A DNA stretch of 64,000 nt from Erythrocercus mccallii (taxonomy: Eukaryota > Chordata > Aves > Passeriformes > Dicruridae), in assembly GCA_013397435.1 (NCBI GenBank), contig VZRG01000030.1:1073477-1137476 (forward strand), in the 5' to 3' direction. The translations under genes and the position numbers were made by a program. Shown one piece after another: positions 62,801 through 64,000 of the stretch (positions are counted from its first letter, which is position 1; each line of letters opens with the position of its first letter). The notes beneath the pieces were generated by a model. That model saw only the letters and a program-made list of their open reading frames with translations, was not told the origin of the DNA and searched no databases.

Positions 62801-64000
62801 AGATTTTATATGAACAACATGACAGTGTCTCCCTTTAATTCATCTTCTCTGGCCCTTACAAAACCACTTGCAGGTTGTTTTCATACTTTCTGTCAGGGTC
62901 TCCAGCCATTGTTGTTATTTTGGTTTTTTGGTATTTAAAAATGCTTTCAACTATACCCATTTCTGGTGAAGTATGTACACACAGTAGTCAGAAGCAGATA
63001 AACTTCCTGCATCTTCTCCCTTTCCAGGGGAGGTTAGTGCCAACCACAGTATTTTTCTTCTGAGAATTTTGTGTTCTCCTCCTTGAGTGACCTCATTTAT
63101 CTTTCTTCTTCCCTCGTCATCATATAAATGGGATTTATTGCAACAAGCATGAAAACTGCTTTTTAGGACTCTAATAGCAGACTATACCACCTGTGACATA
63201 AAGTGTTTGAAACCATTACTGCTACTTGGAGTAGTCTTTCCTCTCATTTTCAGCAAATCTACTCATCCACTCCAGGCATTAGAACATTAATTTCTTTTAC
63301 TTGCATTTGAGATATTAAAAGAATTCCCATCAAGTTTAAATATGAATGCAGGAAAGAGCTGAAAAAATATTTTAATTGTGCTCAGTCCCAGGTCAATAAT
63401 AAGAACTGCTAGGGCAGGGATAGCAGGAGAGAACAGGAAAAACAGCCACGGCTGTGGAATAGTACCTTGCCCAGCAGTTTGGAGTATAAAAGTCCAAATA
63501 CTATTTAGCAATTTCTCTCACTGCCTGTGGAGCTTCATTTCTTTTATGTTTTTTGCCCCTGTAATATCTTTAAACTAGGAACCAAATAAACACACAGCAT
63601 TGCCACTCAGAAGCTGGGCCAATTCTACTACATGCTGATTTCCAGGACATGAAAAGGAAGCTATTTGCCCTTAAGGTGCTAAAGTGTATACGAGGTGATT
63701 GCCACTACAGTCTGGCATTTCTCTTTATGATAGACATGGTGAGAATATCACATGAAAATTTCCAAGTTTTTTTAATGGAATCCATGTTGTCTGTTTTCAT
63801 ATACATGAACAGATAAGCTTGTGCTGGGGGGGGGTGATGATGGTAAGAGTATAAATTCATCAGGAATCTGACATTTCTAGTCTGTCCCAAAACCAAAACT
63901 GCTTTTATGCAGATGTTGCCTGCTGGGAGTTTGCCTTAGGGGTATCCTCAGCAGACAACCATGCTCCTTGGCCAGACTTGGTTCCCAGTGTACCTTGTCA
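53851..64000. other. AT-rich unique DNA without recognised genes
   Basis: About 10 kb with no recognised gene, RNA or transposon. The longest plus frame (57,052-57,477, 141 codons) has no recognised domain. Simple sequence: an A/C-rich tract at 61,378-61,420 and a run of nine G near 63,825. A TAAT-rich patch with a perfect inverted repeat lies at 58,720-58,925. Confidence 0.5.
58720..58925. promoter_or_regulatory. Candidate conserved non-coding element with perfect inverted repeat
   Basis: The stretch is dense in TTAAT/ATTA-type cores (such as ATATTAATTAGAT, GCATAATTAATAT and TTTAATTATTAAA). It contains a perfect inverted repeat with 10-base arms AGAACATTTA and TAAATGTTCT separated by AAA (58,749-58,771). 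The texture is like that of developmental enhancers but also like ordinary AT-rich DNA. Conservation is untested. Confidence 0.2.

Noticed and set aside
1..64000. CRISPR array, tRNA, rRNA or bacterial-type operon
   Set aside because: No regularly spaced conserved repeats, no tRNA-like A/B boxes or acceptor pairing noticed, and no dense run of adjacent open frames. The DNA is vertebrate in character.

Overview
This window looks like non-coding avian nuclear DNA. The basis is several 3'-end fragments of CR1 retrotransposons, all showing the conserved start (CACAGAATCA followed by a TTGGAAGGGACC-like block) that marks the reverse complement of the CR1 tail, plus LTR remnants of bird endogenous retroviruses (ERVs). 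Base composition is AT-rich throughout. I could not find any protein-coding gene, exon, tRNA, rRNA or CRISPR array. The longest open frames are 141 to 157 codons, match no family I recognise, and are about what chance gives in 64 kb read in six frames. The window is best read as an intergenic gene desert or part of a very long intron. A passerine or other neoavian source is plausible from the LTR types, but this is only inference.

Layout: 1-1,015 ends in a short ERV LTR (758-1,015) preceded by a polypurine tract. 1,016-12,010 is unique AT-rich DNA with a few low-complexity tracts. 12,011-12,712 holds two CR1 fragments of different age lying end to end. 17,424-17,530 has a small old CR1 piece and 17,625-17,830 a G/T-rich tract. 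20,651-21,840 carries two related LTRs in tail-to-tail orientation. 26,267-26,565 is an old CR1. 31,707-32,301 is a minus-strand LTR whose first ~110 bases resemble 7SL RNA/Alu sequence and which is bordered by a 27-base A run. 36,188-36,615 is a CR1 whose tail is joined by an internal deletion to a piece of the reverse-transcriptase domain. 44,753-45,480 holds two same-strand copies of one ERV LTR family. 49,472-49,973 is a probable minus-strand LTR with an internal ~27-base minisatellite. 53,491-53,850 is another CR1. The remainder to 64,000 is unique AT-rich DNA.

There are no genes to combine into a pathway. The functional candidates are indirect: stretches rich in homeodomain-like TAAT/ATTA motifs (22,600-22,830; 24,757-24,830; 58,720-58,925) that could be conserved distal regulatory elements. 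This needs a multi-species alignment, which I cannot run. No convincing new biological system is visible. The most unusual items are the 7SL/Alu-like segment in the LTR at 32,148-32,267 and the inverted LTR pair at 20,651-21,840.
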